Assembly: GCA_964017195.1 (NCBI GenBank)
Contig: OZ024895.1
Span: 19,457,034 to 19,521,033 of the forward strand
Length of the DNA stretch: 64,000 nucleotides
Direction of reading: 5' to 3'
Origin: Siderastrea radians
Taxonomy: Eukaryota > Cnidaria > Anthozoa > Scleractinia > Rhizangiidae
This document shows positions 62,456 through 64,000 of this stretch, piece after piece. Each line of letters opens with the position of its first letter. Position 1 is the stretch's first letter. The position numbers were made by a program, and so were the translations under genes. The notes beneath the pieces are model-generated. The model did no database searches and was not told where the DNA came from. It worked only from the letters and a program-made list of their open reading frames with translations.

Positions 62456-63019
62456 CTACTTCGGGCGAACACTGATGTGATGAGCTTTCTTCTCTCCCTT
62501 TTTTCTTCCATGATAACTGGGGGCTCTTGACGTGTAATTCACGCAGTGTCCCTCTCCAGCTGGTCCATGAAAGTTGTTATGGGCGCCCCCTCTTGGATTA
62601 CAGAGAAGCATCTGGGAAACGATCTCATTCTTACTGCTCCAGCAGTGACCGCTGAACTGTAGTCTGCGTGTCTGAAGGGTTGTTGAGATTGAAGGTAGGT
62701 CACCATCACCATAGAGCTCCTTGTTGGATATACCATCTCTATAGCTTTTATCCAATGCTGCTCGTAGGAGTCTTGCATAGCAGCCATCTAGTTGATTCTC
62801 CAGTGACGCTGTCAGCGTCCAACTCTCCGACCCATATAGTAGGACAGTTTCTACTGAAGCTCCAAAAAATCGTATCTTCAGGTCTCTGCTGAGGTTAGAT
62901 TTCCACACTGCTGTCAACTTGTTGCATGCGGCCCATGTCTTTGCTTTACGGATCCCCAGGTCTTTCTCCGTTTGATCTTTCCAGGAGTCTAGATATTGGA
63001 AATCGCTCAGTTGCTTCAA
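62456..63019 (-). pseudogene. LINE reverse transcriptase C-terminal fragment
   Basis: Minus strand: F-Q-Y-L-D-S-W near the start, R-K-A-K-T-W-A-A-C-N-K-L, L-L-Y-G-S-E-S-W-T-L-T, L-D-G-C-Y-A-R-L-L-R-A-A-L, then R-R-L-Q-F-S-G-H-C. This is the order of the C-terminal region of RTE/CR1-type non-LTR retrotransposon polyproteins. After about 62650 the expected sequence continues in another frame, and the last residues here are out of frame. 5' truncated. Confidence 0.75.
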
Positions 63020-63639
63020 CTTAGAGTTACCAAGAGCAGGAGAAAAACCGTAAAATCAGGTTCAAAAATGGTGCAGACAGTTTTTGTTCATTTCATTATC
63101 AATTACGGTGATTTGCCGTGACTTTTTCTTTTATCTTGGAACAATTTGGTGTGGCACGTCCTTGCTCATCAAGTTAGACGTTACCATAGCAACCAATTTT
63201 ATGGCAGGCGGTTTTTCATAATTTTGAAATTTTCTCTTTTCAATACAAATTATAACTTTCTTGAAGTAACTTTTACATTTTTAGATGACTTGCGTGTGTA
63301 TTCATTAATTTTTATTTTGGTGCTTTTTGGAAGATCTAAAAAAGAAATCTAAGTTGCTCACCATTTGAGAACGTGACGTAACCCTAAGTCATATGACGTC
63401 ATCAGCTCATATTGCAGATCTCAAAGAAATGTTTTTGAATGTACCATCTGCCCTCTAATTTTTTTGTCATAGCTATGATAATGTCTCGGAGTTAAGGAGG
63501 GGAGGCACAATCCCCAGTCCCAGAAGACCAAAAAAAAATGCCCGGGCTGAATAGAAGTCCAAATAACCGCGTGTGCGCCATGCTTACTTCTAGCTATTGA
63601 CAGGGGGATCGTCATGCAATAACACTTATGTCCAGGTTT

Positions 63640-63855
63640 ACACACATCTGCGAAATTTGCGATTTTTTGTGTGCTTGTGAAAAATCGCAAAAATCGCAAG
63701 GTCGACGATTTTTCGCGTTCACTTGTGATTTTTCGCAGTTGTTAGTCTTGTTAATGATATAAGTCGAAAGCGAGTTGCGAATTTTGCGAATTTTGCGAAA
63801 AATCGCAAGGCCAACGATTTTTTCGCGTTCACTTGCGAGTTTTCGCAGTTCTGTG
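63640..63855. repeat. TTTTCGC/GCGAAAA repeat cluster
   Basis: Two direct copies of about 120 bp containing GAAAAATCGCAAGG(T/C)C, GCGTTCACTTG and TTTTCGCAGTT. Internal inverted GCGAAA/TTTCGC makes each copy a foldback. Confidence 0.75.
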
Positions 63856-64000
63856 ATTAGGAACGATTATCCTGCACGAAACCGATCAATCTCGCGGAGC
63901 GGTTTTCACGGTTTAGCATCTGCACTTCGGTACTTTACCATGACACCGTGACAGAAAGATTTGATGCGTTTCTGGTTTCATTTACGCAAATAAAATCTAA

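Overview
The window looks like nuclear DNA of an anthozoan cnidarian, most likely a stony coral or a close relative. It is AT-rich, with GT-AG introns, short phase-1 exons, many foldback MITEs, Penelope-like and LINE fragments, a tRNA-derived SINE and a Polinton/Maverick (adintovirus-type) element. The assignment rests on recognised gene families and repeat style. No database search was possible.

Host genes, left to right, all on the + strand. (1) 1-8338: the 3' part of a single-pass immunoglobulin-superfamily receptor. It has five complete Ig exons plus one partial exon, all in phase 1, then a stalk, a transmembrane exon and a short cytoplasmic tail. Further possible tail exons lie at 10.1-11.9 kb, and one of them reads as an ITIM-like tail. 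(2) 11.85-15.21 kb: a probable signal-peptide exon and the main exon of an M35 (aspzincin, peptidyl-Lys type) metallopeptidase. (3) 23.06-61.80 kb: a gene with a trypsin/HtrA-like protease at the N-terminus and a Death domain at the C-terminus. Its second intron is 24.6 kb and its last large intron about 7.8 kb.

Mobile DNA fills the introns of the protease-Death gene. A 12.2-kb Polinton/adintovirus-like element (34415-46638) sits inside a coding exon of a decayed, unrecognised minus-strand gene. That gene itself lies in the 24.6-kb intron. The element has terminal inverted repeats that are themselves hairpins. It encodes a protein-primed DNA polymerase B, a retroviral-type integrase, an adenain-like protease, a minor-capsid-like protein with a phospholipase A2 signature, a Gly-rich core-like protein, a zinc-ribbon protein and several unknown proteins. 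No major capsid protein or packaging ATPase is visible. Between its minus-strand genes lies about 300 bp of GC-rich, hairpin-dense sequence that could be a structured RNA. Most of its longer genes carry frame changes, nearly all at homopolymers.

A second element with long inverted termini (55880-61496) carries remains of an A32/FtsK-like packaging ATPase. It ends only 24 bp before the splice acceptor of the Death-domain exon. Other repeats include Penelope-like fragments (16.7-17.4, 28.5 and 47.1-48.0 kb), LINE ends, a hAT-type MITE with an 8-bp target duplication nested in a 1.9-kb element, piggyBac-like TTAA elements, a pogo-like MITE, micro- and minisatellites, and a SINE.

No CRISPR, rRNA or bacterial operon structure is present.
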